A stretch of DNA of 64,000 bases from Marasmius tenuissimus (GCA_029532415.1 JAQOTA010000037.1:124001-188000); one strand, 5' to 3'; positions 22,096-34,110 are shown, counted from the first letter of the stretch. Notes: generated by a model from the letters alone, not told the origin. Program-made: numbers and translations.

Positions 22096-25000
22096 ATGAA
22101 CATGGGTATATACAACCACCAAACTGGCTCGGGCCCGCAGAATAACAATAACGCTGGCAGCACCCAGAACCTCAGCTTTGTAAATAGCTTCAACACGTCC
22201 ACCTCCCACCGTGAGTCGCCAGTTTCTCGTTCCCGTCAAACGTTCAGCTGACCTTGACTCTGTCGCTACAGCCCTCAAATCTCTCTGGCAAGCAATTGCG
22301 GGCGTCGGAGCTTCGCACAATGCGGAGCAGCAGTATGTGCGGGGCGAGTGCCTTCCGGGAACCCGCGAGGAAGTCCTCAGGATCATTTGGGAATGGATTC
22401 TGTCACAAGGAAAGGAGCTTCCTATCTGCTGGCTCTCAGGAACCGCAGGTGTAGGGAAAACTGCCATCGCCATGACCATCGCCAAAGCGGTTGAACGGGA
22501 AGGCCGTCTGGTCTCTTCATTGTTCTTCTTCCGATCTGACCCCAAACGAAACAACCCTTCAGCACTTGTGCTCAGCATAGCACATGGTCTTGGTGTAACA
22601 AACCCATCTTGTCGAGTTTCGATCGAACAGAGAATCTCAGACAATCCGATGATACTGGAAGCTCGGATCGAGGAGCAGTTCCGGGAGCTTGTCGTGAAGC
22701 CGTACGAACATCAGGCACTTCCTCCACCCCAGAAATCGACCCTTCGCCAGACTCCATCTCCACGCCAAACTCCATTTCCACACCAAACAAAGTCGCACGC
22801 AAGCCAGATGCTCCCTCCACCACAAAAACCATCTCTTCACCAAACTTCGTCGCTACGCCCAACAAAGCCGCACGGAAGCCAAATGCTTTGTCCACCCCAG
22901 AAACTGTCCCCTCGCCAAACTCCATCTCCACGCCAAACGAAGCCGCACGGAAGCCAAATGGTCCCTCCACCCCAGAAACCGTCCCTTCGCCAAAATTCCT
23001 CCCTACGCCAGACAAAGTCGTGCAGCAGCCAGATGCTTCCTCTACCTCAGAAAATTCTCGGAACATCCTCTCGCCAGAAAAAGCCAGAGTATACACAGAA
23101 ATCCGTGGGGGAGCATTCGCTCGCGGAAATGGAGGTCCCCAACTTGGTCATCATAGATGGCCTGGATGAATGCGGCGACGAGCAAACCCAGACACGTGTT
23201 CTCTCCATGATCCAATCTGCATTTCGCGGCTCGTCTCGTTCTCCATTGCGCTTCCTGATTTTCAGTCGTCCAGAAGCCTGGCTTCAGGAAGCATTCGCTG
23301 ATGATCCACTCTCTAAACTCTCGAAGATTATCCTATTGAACGATGATTTCAAACCTGCCAAGGACATCATGCAATACTACCGCCACCAATTTGGAGAGAT
23401 TGTCAGACGCCCCAAGTACCGACAAGTCCAGTTCCCCACTCCCTGGCCCACGGAGGAGGACCTCAAAACTCTTGTCGACAAATCATGCAGCCAATTCGTC
23501 TATGCGGCAACTGTTTCTAGATTCATAGCGCATGCTGATAACGATCCGATGGATCAGCTTCATCTCATCCTCGGAAGCACTTCAAATAGCAAACCAGGGA
23601 CATCACCCTATCAGGAACTCGACCGACTGTACAACATCATTCTCACAGCCAATCGCAACCCTGACAAAGTTCGCCCTGTCCTTGCGGCCATTGTCGTCCT
23701 TTCGGAGTTGGAGTATACCCCCCTAACCCCAGCATTGATCAAGTTGGTGCTGGGTCTGCCGTCGGGACAAGTGGCTTTGAGATTACGAGGGATGCACTCC
23801 GTGCTGAACATCGGTGGTCGGGACGATGCGATTACTGTACACCACACATCGTTCAGGGAGTATCTGCTTGACCAAAATAGGTCACGCAATTTCCACATCG
23901 ACATCGACACCCAGAAGTATGCCATCGCGCAACAGTGGCTCCAGAACCTGACGACCAGTAAAGTCCTGACTTACAGGTATGAATACTGTTATCCTCTATT
24001 CTGCTCTCTCATGGGTACTGAACCTCTTTTTTGCGTGTATTAATAGCCCCAGTCAACTCTATTCCGATGGAACCAAAGCCTTCTTCTATGAATGGATTCA
24101 GCTCTGCACGTCGACTCCCAAACCATCTCGGGATCTATTGGATCATCTGTGGAATGTCAACGTCGCCTCTGTGTGTCTGTGGGGCTCGAACTGGGGCGAG
24201 GCACTTGAGAAACTGGTACAATGGTTGAGGAAGTATGTGAGTCTGGCCAATTGCTTCCCTTGCTTCCTTGCACCTGCTTTTATGCTTACATGTATTTATG
24301 ACCAGGATGGCCCCGGAATCTGCGAAAGCAAGGACAAGAAGGAAACAGCGGAAAACTACTCGAAGGTCGGCGAGAATACCCTTCTCGAGGCCAATAGTCA
24401 TTCATCTTGCGATAACGGCCAATGTCAGGTCGAAGTTCATAGGATGGTCAAGGACGAAGAGGGCCTTGATCTTGTGCAGCGTCTTGTGCACAAGTTCCAG
24501 AGCCGCCCCGGATGTTTTCATCTTGTGTGCTCCCCGGGTGTGACTCTGCGAAGGAACGTCGTGAATTACCTTGTTATCTTTGCTACCGGATGTCCATACC
24601 GTCTTGACCAGGTTGAGTCAGAGCCCACTGATGTCGACAATGTGCGCCTCACAGACTGCCACTGTGATCTCTCTGGAGGGAGGGAGTCGAGCAATCCAGG
24701 GCACCTTGCATACCAAGAAGCTTGTAGGCAGCTTGTCAAGGCCTACATCTCCCTTTTCGAGGAGCTTGCCCAGCGTGGTGCTGAAGGCAGCAAGGCCAAT
24801 GATTACTTGGGGTGCTGCTTTGTGAACATGGTGGCCTCGTCACTACTCAGACACTGTCATCTTGATCAGGAGCTGCTTTTGCTCTGCTGGATGTTCTTTG
24901 GGCTTGCAAAAGGGTGTTTGATGATGCAATCTCGTTATGTGGAACTTGAGGGACTACGGAAAGCAAGAAAAAATATGCTCGGGTGGATTGAGGTGAGTAT

Positions 25001-25208
25001 GATCTTTCTAGGTTCTGATTCCCCCTCATCCTTATATTGTACCCCAATTGATGGTTTTTCTCTTTGACAGACCTTCCCAGACAGTTTCGGTGAGGAAGGT
25101 AAAGCCTTGAAAGTGCAGATTTGTGCTTTGCCTTGGAAGCGGTGGGCACAAAATATGGGTAAATCATGGGAAGATTTGGATGACTTGGACGATCCGCTTG
25201 AGTTGTGA
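22096..25208 (+). CDS. NACHT-type STAND NTPase, copy 1
   Basis: NLR-like signal-transducing NTPase; the family acts in the cytoplasm as ligand-triggered switches. Exons, all GT..AG and summing to 945 codons including the stop: 22096-22210, 22272-23976, 24047-24236, 24306-24992, 25071-25208. Domain order: a short Asn/Gly-rich leader (residues 1-38, QNNNNAGSTQNLSF); Walker A GTAGVGKTA (about 95-103); a 75-bp-period Pro/Gln-rich insert (about 188-305); Walker B LVIIDGLDECG (about 330-340); SRPEAW (about 370); HHTSFREYLLD (about 563); then about 310 residues of a Cys-containing C-terminal region without WD40 or ankyrin repeats. The frame is open throughout. The start was chosen because all three copies share an ATG at the same point and the leader is conserved. 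Function beyond the NTPase family is not shown by the sequence. Confidence 0.85.
22708..23065 (+). repeat. 75-bp coding minisatellite in NACHT copy 1
   Basis: About 4.5 tandem copies of a 25-codon unit with core SQMLPPPQKPSL.QT (first unit six codons longer). They lie between the Walker A and Walker B motifs. Copies 2 and 3 have only one short PPQ/PQK..PSFRQ stretch here. Because the period is a multiple of three, two other frames also stay open across it; I treat those as shadows. Confidence 0.85.
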
Positions 25209-25640
25209 ATTGGCTCGATAGAGAAAGGTATGACAACCAAACAGTGCGCATGATGGCTCTGAAGCAAGCTTTGGTGCTGACTCGTTTCCTCAATAGATAT
25301 CCTTACCTTTGTTGCAATTGCGAACGACCGGTGATGATAACACATTTGCCCGGACAACGGCGGGCCACTTTACTCGACAGTACAGCCTTCCTCGACGTTT
25401 ACTTGGGTTTGGTTGTGCCGAGGCAAGCTCAGGCAGTCGACCGGGAGAAATCTAGCGGACGCTGTTCGTCAGGCAGCAGATAAATGTACCTTGTAGTATC
25501 CGTCTTCTGCGATACATAGGCTCCTGTGAATGGATCGACTGACCGTTAAACCTCCCTCTGCCAGTTGCTGCGCTTGGCAACGATGCACCAGTCACGGTCA
25601 CGTCGCGATCCCTTTTACTTCTACTCATTGCATTAACGTG
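25209..25640 (+). other. NACHT copy 1 3' flank
   Basis: Follows the stop codon. An open frame to 25483 has no ATG of its own before 25205 and is not kept in copy 2, so I read it as 3' UTR. A possible UTR intron (GTATGACAACC near 25228 to CTCAATAG near 25299) is shared with copy 3. High identity with copy 3 starts at about 25190. Confidence 0.4.
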
Positions 25641-25642
25641 AC

Positions 25643-26160
25643 TTTCTCATGCTGCAATAGACGACACCTACGGTGTTCCCTTCAAACACAATCAAGGTGG
25701 AGTCTACGCTGAGCTGATAGATAGCAATGGGATCGCTGTCTGGTTTCCCCCCGTGGGTCAACTCCGGTGGATACTGAGGCTGAGGCGCCGTTACTGGATG
25801 CGGGGAGCTGTAGTTCGGATATGTTTATTAACGATTGGGCTGTTATCTTCACCGACACGCTGCGGTGACTCGCCGGTGAGTAAAAATATGCATCTGCTAT
25901 CGAGAGATCGACCAAACGAATGTCAAGCGGTGACCGGTGGCCAGGCAGGAAGCGTATGGAGCAACGCTATTTGCGACTTGCGAAGACTTCTGAGTATGTC
26001 TGGAACTGGCGTCAGGGGAAGAGGTTCAGCGGAGGAGGCTGAATGCGGGGTTGGACGACAACGGACGTCCCAAGCATTCCGGCCTGCAACGTTAGCTCTG
26101 TGTTTGATGAGTATACCGACATTAACAACGACGGCCGGTTCGGAGAATGACCCCTTACCG
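25643..26160 (+). pseudogene. GH16 3' fragment, unit A
   Basis: Relic of the C-terminal third of a GH16-like gene. It reads DDTYGVPFKHNQGGVYAELI, DSNGIAVWF, then frameshifts. GAGSCSS-like and VIFTDTL-like pieces follow, then the CGDW exon equivalent near 25935 in decayed form. It lacks the catalytic exon and the last exon. It is useful because it keeps the TYGVPF segment that the three longer GH16 copies have lost. It is nearly identical to 54055-54570. Confidence 0.7.
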
Positions 26161-26199
26161 TAAAGACTCGACTAGCCAGCAATCGCCTGAGAGGCTGTC

Positions 26200-28560
26200 A
26201 TCGTGATCTGGATGGAAATCCCGTTTCTATTACTCGCTACATGTAACATGTATAGTTATTCGCAGTCATATTCAATGCAAACGTAGATTGTCGATATTCA
26301 GAACCGTAATGTGACCAAGTTGTCTCCGACCACGAGCGGTCCACAAACGGAAAATACCACGACGAGGGGGTTGAAATCATAGAAATAGTAGCGAAATGGT
26401 GGGGCACGAACCCAGACCAGGCCCGTTGGTACTCCCCAGAGACCCGAAACTCGGCCTCGGGAGCATACCTATCACTCCAAGAACCGTTCTCCAAAAGTCC
26501 CGTTGAGGAACACGAATGTTCACCGAGCACACCAATACCGATAGGCAACGCACGAAGGGCGTGTTGAGTGTAATGGGGATAAGTAAACAATAATCTAGAC
26601 GTGTGATGGAGCACCGATTGACACTACTTCTGGCCTTCAGTGAGGGACGAGCCCGCCAACTCCCCAGAACACTGTCAATACCGATCCCTGGTGAGGTTCG
26701 AGTCGGTATCAAGTCAAACCCCCACAGGTACCACTTTAGCGGGAGGGAAAAAGCCCAGAGAAGGGGTACGCAGGTTTTTGAGTCAATTGTATTTCCGGAG
26801 AATCGTTGTCCAACTGAAGGAGGGTGTCGGGGACGCTCCAAGAAGACACTAGATCAATCTGGACTCGAAGAATGCTGAGGATGGAAAGATGGAAAGGCAA
26901 AAGAGAAAGTGAGCCCGAGTCGAAATCAAGTGCGTGGGCATAGAACGCAAAGATGGAGATGGACAAAGGTCGTCGACGATACAGTAGAGGCAAAATGATG
27001 TAGATTGAGCAAAGGAGAAGGAAGGTGATATTCAAACCAGATCACGGCAGCAGGTAACGGGTTCAAAAGCCTCGGTGAAACCTGACCATCATATGGATCG
27101 CAACCTTCACAAGGCTAAGGCTCATGCCTCTCTGACATGAGTGGTACTGGGTTTGGCGACCTTAGTCGAGTGGCGCGAACACTGGTGAAGTTCGCGTGGT
27201 TGCAAACTCCCAAGCTCGCTGGGCCAACAGAATCAGTATGGCGATGTCCACAAGGTTGTGGAGGTCGTGGTATTGAAAGGTGGTGATGTAGGAGAAAAGA
27301 GGTAATTGTTCTGGAACGGCTGGCGAGATTCTCGCGTGAGCTAGGTGAAGAAGACGTGTTTGAAGCTGTCGTATATCTATACAAGAACTGCTGTATCAGA
27401 TGTCAGCTACTACATGTACAGATCTAAGACCTACAAGCGAGTGGGCCGTGCGTGCTACCGAGTCCAAGACGAGTGGAGAGATGAAAATTTGATGGTTTGA
27501 ATTTTGGTCTATCAAGACGCTCTCGATGTCGTGGGCCTCCACTTCGTCGCTGTTGCGGCAGAATCAGTGATTACAATGCCATGCGAACCTGCGTTTCCCG
27601 TTCATGAGCATTTCCAAAATGGTTTCAATGCGCAGAACACTCACTCTCCAGGCCTATTGAGCGCTCGCAAACCCGATCCATCGATGCTGCTGGTCGTGGT
27701 GGTAGTACTCGGTACAGTCCTTGAGAGCGGCGACACATTTTGCGAGGGAAAGCTGTTCTTCACCAGCCTTACTGAAGATATACGCATGCGGTCCTCTTTC
27801 TCGGCATCCAACCCGAATCAAAACCTCCGTAGTCGAAGCTAATCCTTCCTTCCACAACACCTTCATCTACCTCCTGGCCACGGTCGCAAATCAACTCCTG
27901 ACTAACGGCAAAGGTGTATTGTGAGAGCTCCTGTTGTCCCCAAAGTTCAGACCGTCTCGACCTTTTTGACTTTGGGACGTACACCGGCAGTCATGCCAGA
28001 GTCTGGGAGCTCATGGCGAAAAACATTTTGCCATGGGGGGGTGAATCTAGGCTACACGCTCTCGTTGGTTGGTTGTTCTGAGGCAGCCGGCGCAAATATA
28101 CGTGAATGTGACGTTCCATAGGCCTGAAGCTTCCAGCGAATATTTTGGGTATGAAATGAGTGCGAAAAAAATCGAAGATAGGTTCGGCCGCAGATTTGGG
28201 AGATCGAGGGTGCAGATAAATAGTTGATCCCCCCGTCGGAACCTCCAAATTGGTTGTCTGTCAGTGTAGGATTTGAATCGGTCAGAGACGCTTCTGTGGT
28301 GGGTTGACTGGATGACCGCTGACCTCATTACAACTTGTTCGCGACCAGAGACATTCAACAACTTCCTATGTAGGTTTTCGTGACACTCAACAACCCCAAA
28401 GTCGATCATCGCCAAAGGAGAATCCACTATTGAAGAATTCTGGATATTGGACGGGTTAATATAGTGGATATGGGTCCTTTGTGTTCTCAGTTGACCTTGT
28501 CGTTTCGGATTTCCCCTCGTAATCGGTAGATATGAACATGAACTGCGGATGTGTTAAGGG
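26200..28560 (-). pseudogene. R block, unit A: unidentified minus-strand relic
   Basis: Homologous to 43.0-45.6 and 54.6-56.97 kb. Minus-strand protein-like stretches include SPLAMIDFGVVECHE (near 28400), RTEYYHHDQQHRWIGF-like (near 27700), ILILLAQRAWEFATTRTSP (near 27240) and GLGSCPTISLLF (near 26400). They are in different frames. Some plus-strand frames are also open, so the coding strand is not certain. No family is recognised. Confidence 0.4.
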
Positions 28561-29051
28561 CAGCGTGCAATGGATATTGGCAACTCTACGAGCGTGGTAA
28601 CGTTGCCGTTGAAGGGGCTAAGATGATGATGGTTGGATGGATGGAATTCGACGGAAATTTCTCGTTCGAAGCGGAGATCTGAGCGTTGAATATGCCTTTT
28701 GGCACAAGAAGCGCCAAGAAGTTAAGCTCAATGTCATCCAGTACACCGACTATAAGATTCTATGAGTATTTGAGGTATCGTGCTAACAAGAGAGCGTGCG
28801 CACCGTTAGTAGCCTCCAATATCTTGTCCGATTATTCTGAGTCGAAGACTTCTGTGAGTTTACGACGATATGGCGGAGATTTCAAGCGAGGAAATTTCGA
28901 GAAATGCTTCAAGGTAGGCAGCTCCATGAGGAGTCCAAGAAAGGATTGAGCTTCATTCTGCGCTGTGAACAACGGTGGTGGTTTGAGTATGATCATGAGT
29001 AGCCGCTTGTTGACACTGAGGCGGATCAACAAGCGCCCACTGACCACCAAC

Positions 29052-30142
29052 ACAGCGTGAAATGGAAAATATCCCAGGTGGGATATTGTCCGCATTTGTG
29101 AGAATTTCTGAGAAAACCCCAGGAATCTACCAGTTCCCCAAAATTTCTTGTTCAGATTCTCGCTCGCGGAGAATTCACTGAAAAAATCCAGCTGGACTAT
29201 GTGAGAATCAAGATTGAGCAGGCACACGTTACGCAAGCTAGTGTGACCATCGCCTCTTGACCTCAGACTCCCACATCGTCGATAAGTGTCCTCGACGCAG
29301 TGAGTGCTGGCCACACTCGCTGCGCCGAAGACACTTGAAATGATAGGGCATATTCAACTTCACATTCTGACACGTCGTCAAACCTCAGAATGCTCCGAGA
29401 TTTGCTCAACATTCATATCAGGCCGAGATCACAGGGGTAAACAGTGGGGTTCTGCAGGTGCGTACATTGCTCGAGTCTTGGGCACATATGGTACTGAAAG
29501 GTCATACACAGCATGATGTGTACCTCAAAGTACCGTTTCCACGCCGTTCAAAAGCCACTGAAGGCCTACATCTCAGATCATACGCTGATCAGGTTGTAAG
29601 AATTCGGTAAGAATCCTCAAGTTCCAACCCTCCAAATTCGAATCATTGACCATTCTTCCGCTAGCTCCAAGCCTCCAACCTGATTACCTGCAATTAGCGG
29701 ATGGAATACACGGAAGATGGGTACGCTGGACGCGTCTGTTCGCAATAGGGCTCGATAGGGATGACATGGTCATACACGACCGTTGTTGTTCCAGGCTTCC
29801 TCGTCCTAGATTCTTCATTTTGACACGAGTACCTGTACTGAGTTTGTTTAATATACTATATTATTCTCTGCTTCCAACCACGAGTGTATATGCAGGCCTA
29901 GCAATGAGCAGCAGCGGACGGGTGAGCCAAAACCGACGGCCAGTAGATTCTCGGGTTTTCTGGGGGTCCAAATCCTCGCATCCATGAGCCGCGAATTCTT
30001 GGTATATTCTCCGGAAATTGCGTGAAAAAACTTAAAAACTCCCATTCGGCGTTTTGTCAGTAGATTCTCAGGGAATTGTCAGGTTTTCTCACAAATCCCT
30101 GACCATACACCGGTTGGGATTTTTCACCATTTCACGCTGTGG
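29052..30142. mobile_element. Non-autonomous TIR element, 1,091 bp, with a preserved empty site
   Basis: The ends are inverted repeats: left ACAGCGTGAAATGG, right CCATTTCACGCTGTGG, with further inverted similarity in the next 80 bp (TTCTGAGAAAACCC..GGAATCTAC against GTAGATTCTCAGGG). The trinucleotide AAC flanks both sides (29049-29051, 30143-30145) and occurs once in the empty site at 57453-57455. CACAG-like ends with a 3-bp duplication would suit a CMC-type mobiliser, but that is inference. No transposase frame was found. Confidence 0.85.
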
Positions 30143-30945
30143 AACCTTTCACTCGAACTATCACGACAACGTAAACGCTAAACGTCGTGCATTCTCCTCA
30201 ATGGGAGCTGGCACAGAATATCGATAGTCAATATTTCCACTCAGCTCCACGTATCTTTACCAATCCTCACTTCGAACACTCGGTCGCGTTCTACTCCAAA
30301 ACGATTCACAAACGGGAAACCAGCTCCTTGAGGCACGACCTCTCGCTCAAACCATCGCCACGGCAGTCATACTCACGAGCGGGCGGCATACTGGGTCATA
30401 TGCCTCTCCTTCAACTCAGGAGATTCGTTTGGTCATAATTGATGATACGGTTCTTCACTAGCTTCACTCGCAAGAACTTCTGGTATGATATTGCTATTCG
30501 GACCGTCTCATATCACTGAACAACGGTTCTTCTCAGGATCTTGGTTTCAGACAAGTCCCCAAGTGTGCCACCGAAGGCCCCAATGCATTTCGTGCACACG
30601 CCGCCACCCGAATCGCTTCGCTCCTTTCTGTCTTACCATCATCATCCCTACTTCCCTAACACCGTACAGCAGCGGCGAAAACACGATGGTGCGGTCGCAT
30701 TGTAGAGACGGGAGATACAAGTCGTGGAAAGGTCACAGAACAGACGTGCTGGTTGAATGAACAGACTCAACAGGTGAGCTTCCAGTTTGATAACTCTATT
30801 ACCGGTGATTCCAAGTCGTATTTTAGGTGTTATCATGGCGCGCCAATGCAATCGTCCTTTTGACTCGAAGACGCAAGCCATAAAGAACGGTCGACTGATC
30901 TGGTCAACGCTCCATGGAAATTGGGCCAGGCTCTTGTCGCTATAG

Positions 30946-31368
30946 GTGAGTTTGTCTGCGTACTTCATCATCAACGACCTCGAAAATACATTCATTGCTC
31001 ACGAGTTTTTTGACGGCTCAAGCACTTCATGGGCAATTTCAGCTCGAATACATCTTGATGGCCAAAGTAGATCAAGGTCGGCATTTCGATCCGAAGTCGT
31101 CTTCTGTGTCCTCGGAGTCATGTTCGACCGTGACATCCTCGGCACCTATTGCTATGACACGCAGGACATTCAGACGATGGAGGCGTTGGATATAGACACC
31201 GGCTTCGTCGTCCAGGACCGTGAAGTCGCGCTTGACTTCGTCGGTATTTGTGGCACTACCGTAGGTCTATCCCGGGAACGTCGCATATGTTATACGCAGG
31301 AGATTCTGCTGAAGGAGACGTTACCCCGTATTGCTGTTGCGGAGGATTCTGAGTCGAAGAAGGCCTAA
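30946..31368 (+). CDS. Conserved 140-codon frame of the S block, copy A
   Basis: Unidentified. The frame is open with the same length as its homologue at 58261-58683. Its C-terminal half is conserved (TYCYDTQDIQT, GFVVQDREVALDF, GICGTTVG, YTQEILLKETLP, ending DSESKKA). It starts at a GTG that doubles as a splice-donor-like GTGAGT, so it is probably an exon or read-through rather than a full gene. A one-base gain near 31092 is balanced by a one-base loss near 31141 relative to the other copy. Confidence 0.4.
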   Translation: MSLSAYFIINDLENTFIAHEFFDGSSTSWAISARIHLDGQSRSRSAFRSEVVFCVLGVMFDRDILGTYCYDTQDIQTMEALDIDTGFVVQDREVALDFVGICGTTVGLSRERRICYTQEILLKETLPRIAVAEDSESKKA

Positions 31369-31599
31369 TCCTTTCGATGCATGATTCGTCGTTTCCTCAG
31401 AACGGACACGAAACCAAAAATTCTTCGTACCTACATATCTACTTTGTCGATTGTCAAGTTCGTGTAGAGTATGCAAGCCCATCTTTGCCCCACCCTTGGG
31501 GCGATGTGTACGAGTAATCTAGGCTCCCTTTCTCCCTTTGATTCGACGAGCGAGCGAAGACCTGTAGTAGGGATAAAAGTGGTTTCCGATGGGAGAATA

Positions 31600-33950
31600 T
31601 GACATGGCATCTCCGCTCGTGGGTAGATCAGGCCCCTATAGGTTGAGAATGTAGGCTCGACAATGATCCCGGACGTTCGGGCGCACGTTATCTGACAGTC
31701 GCGTATGAGATAGCCTTCAAGTTCTAGTGGAAGGGCGATGAGTGCAGGCTAATGAAGAATGAAAGACGACACGAAGCACCTTATTGAGCGTATATGAGCC
31801 AACCTATCGTGCTCTTTCTCGAGATGTCCAACTACGTCCTTCACCCTTGACGGATGTTCCCTATCATTTCGCAAAGTTAATGTATTCCGCGACTTGCCTG
31901 TGCGAGTCCCTGCAGTCTCCAGGCCTGACATTTGGAGGTTGAACTCATCAAGAATGATATTACATCGTTTCCTGAGTATAAGACTGACAAGGCAGTTAGT
32001 GACCAGAAGATTGAACACGGTGTTAGAGATTCCACTTACTAATGCGATCGTCGCCCACTAGCTTTGTCGAGGTCGCGGGTGCCGTCATAGAGAGAAGTGA
32101 AAGATTCGCGTCCGACGAGCAAGTACACATGACGGGTTTTCCGTACCCGAGACGTTGAGACAGGTGAGTCCTCGGAAGGGCGCGGTCGGAGTCGTTACAC
32201 ATGCAACAGTACGTGTGGTCGATCCAGAGTAGAAATTCAGGAACATTGAATGAAGAGAGATTCGAGGAGCGAGGCATTCCACGTAGGAACTCAACCAGTG
32301 GACATCCGACTCGGTCATCCACAGAGTATTGTCGCCTTCTCGACATCAACCTTGTAGTTCCGAGCAAATTCTGCTCCACCGCTGATTTTTGCCGTGTCGA
32401 AACGTATCAGCCCGTCCTTGCCTCTCTTGTTCTCCTGAGGTCGTTGCCGTTAACAACAGTGTGCAGTAGAAAGAACGTGTGCAAGGGTGTCCTGTCGAAC
32501 GTTACACCCCCGTACATCTAAGCAGCCTTTTTCCCGCCCGAATTTCAACGATGCAAGGGGTAGAAGGGAGCTATCGGGTTCAACCACCACGGCCGGAAAG
32601 AGACTGAAGGCGAGGAGATGAACCACAGGCTTCGATCGCGGCGAAGAAGTTACGGAGTCGTAATTAAGCCAGATGCTGGCGAGGAACTGGATGTCGGGTG
32701 ATAAGACGTGTCGTGTCGTGTCGTCTTCAGATGGGACGATGTAACGTGGGAGGGACGTTCTGGATCTCCACGAAGACTGGTATTTCAGCGATTAACACTT
32801 CTTCAGTGCCTAGTCTTCGCCGCAGATGGTACCCTCTCCGGTTTCAAGTTCGTCCAACTCCGCTGTCCTTCCGGCTCAACCTCGAGCTGCATCGGCCTGC
32901 TCCTTAATGTAATCGTCCTATAGATGTGTAGCCTGGTAATGGAGCGAGTATGACCTTCAACGGTGTCCAATAATCCCCGGCGTGCGCAATGTGGAGTGCT
33001 GGTAGTGGTGTAGGGACGGCTGGGAAAAGAATTGGATGGATTGGCAGGGTGCGACGAATCCGGTGAATTGCGAGACGTGGATGAACGATACCGGTTGATG
33101 CACTGATAGGTCCTGGAAGCAACCTTGTCGTTGGAAACGAGACCAATTCGGAAAGATTCCTGTTGGAGTCTCACCGAGAGAGAGACGAGGCTGAAGAAGT
33201 GGCCACGAACGAGTCATGTACATTGTCTGGCTGTACGTGTCTGTCCTCTGCAGCTGCCATGGTGTGCCATAGCCTCAGAGCCTGCTGACCGCTCTCGCTA
33301 CCTGGCCCTTTCCAGCCTCTCTTCGACCTATTTCCCTTCCTCTGTCTCCTTACCAACATATGAATGAATGTTGTCGGAGGACCAGACCGTCCGGGCGCTT
33401 TACTTGTGAGATGATTAATGAAGGTTATTGAACGATTGCAGAGCGTATTGTTTGAGAAAGTCCCTGAGGTAAGGAAAGGGTGATGAGCGCAGACCAACGG
33501 AAGACGGGGAAGAAAGAATACCACATACCTCAAATATCGCATCTGGACCGATTTGTAGGGTCAACGGTCTTGAGGATACCCGTGAGGATCATTGAGAGAC
33601 TTTCAGAGCCGAATTGACGACGTTGGTTGCTGTGTTCTCGATTCGTTTGGTAGGCCGAGTCTTCGTCGATTTCTTTCTGGGGACGTTTGCCTACGCCCTT
33701 CATCCTCGTGCGACGTTCCCCATCCCTATGCCAATATCCATTATTTTGGTTCGGAGTCTTCCTGTGTCAACCACCACTCGGTGACCGGTACTTCCATTGG
33801 CGCGACAGCTTGGGGTGAATATGGGTGGGGACAGTTTGAGGAAGGACTTGCCCGTGTGTGAGATTTTTGGTTTGAATGGTTTTCTACCAGTCTGCCTCAG
33901 TATAGCACTGGGAGAAGAGGAATAGGATCGAGTGGTGAGTGAACCACCTT
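31600..33950 (+). repeat. Array unit B: P block
   Basis: Homologous to 19.25-21.46 and 58.9-61.26 kb. Contains the P-family coding relic at about 32570-33190 (FWISTKTG near 32760, LELHRPA near 32890, then the GDGW-like and NPVN-like parts in broken frames). Ends at the GH16-upstream direct repeat. Confidence 0.65.
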
Positions 33951-34110
33951 GAAACGGAAGTGGATTGTCGAGGAGAACGCGGGTGTTGGAGAAAGACATC
34001 ACGTCTGATAAGCGCTCACAACCTCGAACTCGGACCGTCATCAACAAACACGACCACCAAAACCGATCCGCGAGTCTCAAACATCTCCAAGTCTTCCAAC
34101 CAGCAAAATA
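33925..34110 (+). repeat. Direct repeat upstream of GH16 copy 1
   Basis: GH16-side version of the repeat that brackets each GH16 gene. Core: GCGCTCACAACCTCGAAC to CGTCATCAACAAACAC, near 34012-34048. Partner downstream at about 36940-37150. Confidence 0.7.

Larger units (their letters stand above)
25190..30850. repeat. Near-identical segmental duplicate, unit A copy
   Basis: Matches 53597-58165 almost base for base, apart from the 1,091-bp insertion at 29052-30142. The identity rises abruptly at the end of NACHT exon 5 and falls again near 30850. Unit B is much more diverged over the matching parts. Confidence 0.85.
28570..31420. repeat. S block, unit A
   Basis: Block shared with 57.0-58.72 kb and missing from unit B. 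Open frames exist on both strands at 28686-28949 (plus) and 28832-29040 (minus), and on the plus strand at 30187-30438 and 30946-31368. Interrupted by the 1,091-bp element. Confidence 0.5.

Noticed and set aside
22572..23169. Long frames on the minus strand and in another plus frame across the NACHT copy 1 minisatellite
   Set aside because: The 75-bp period keeps several frames open. Only one joins Walker A to Walker B.
24237..24305. Third NACHT intron as coding sequence (open in copies 1 and 2)
   Set aside because: Its length in copy 3 is not a codon multiple and it has a stop there. GT..AG borders give phase-0 joining in all three.
25205..25483. Possible extra exon or small gene after NACHT copy 1 (also 53610-53888)
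   Set aside because: Not conserved as a frame in unit B. It agrees between A and C only because those regions are near-identical.
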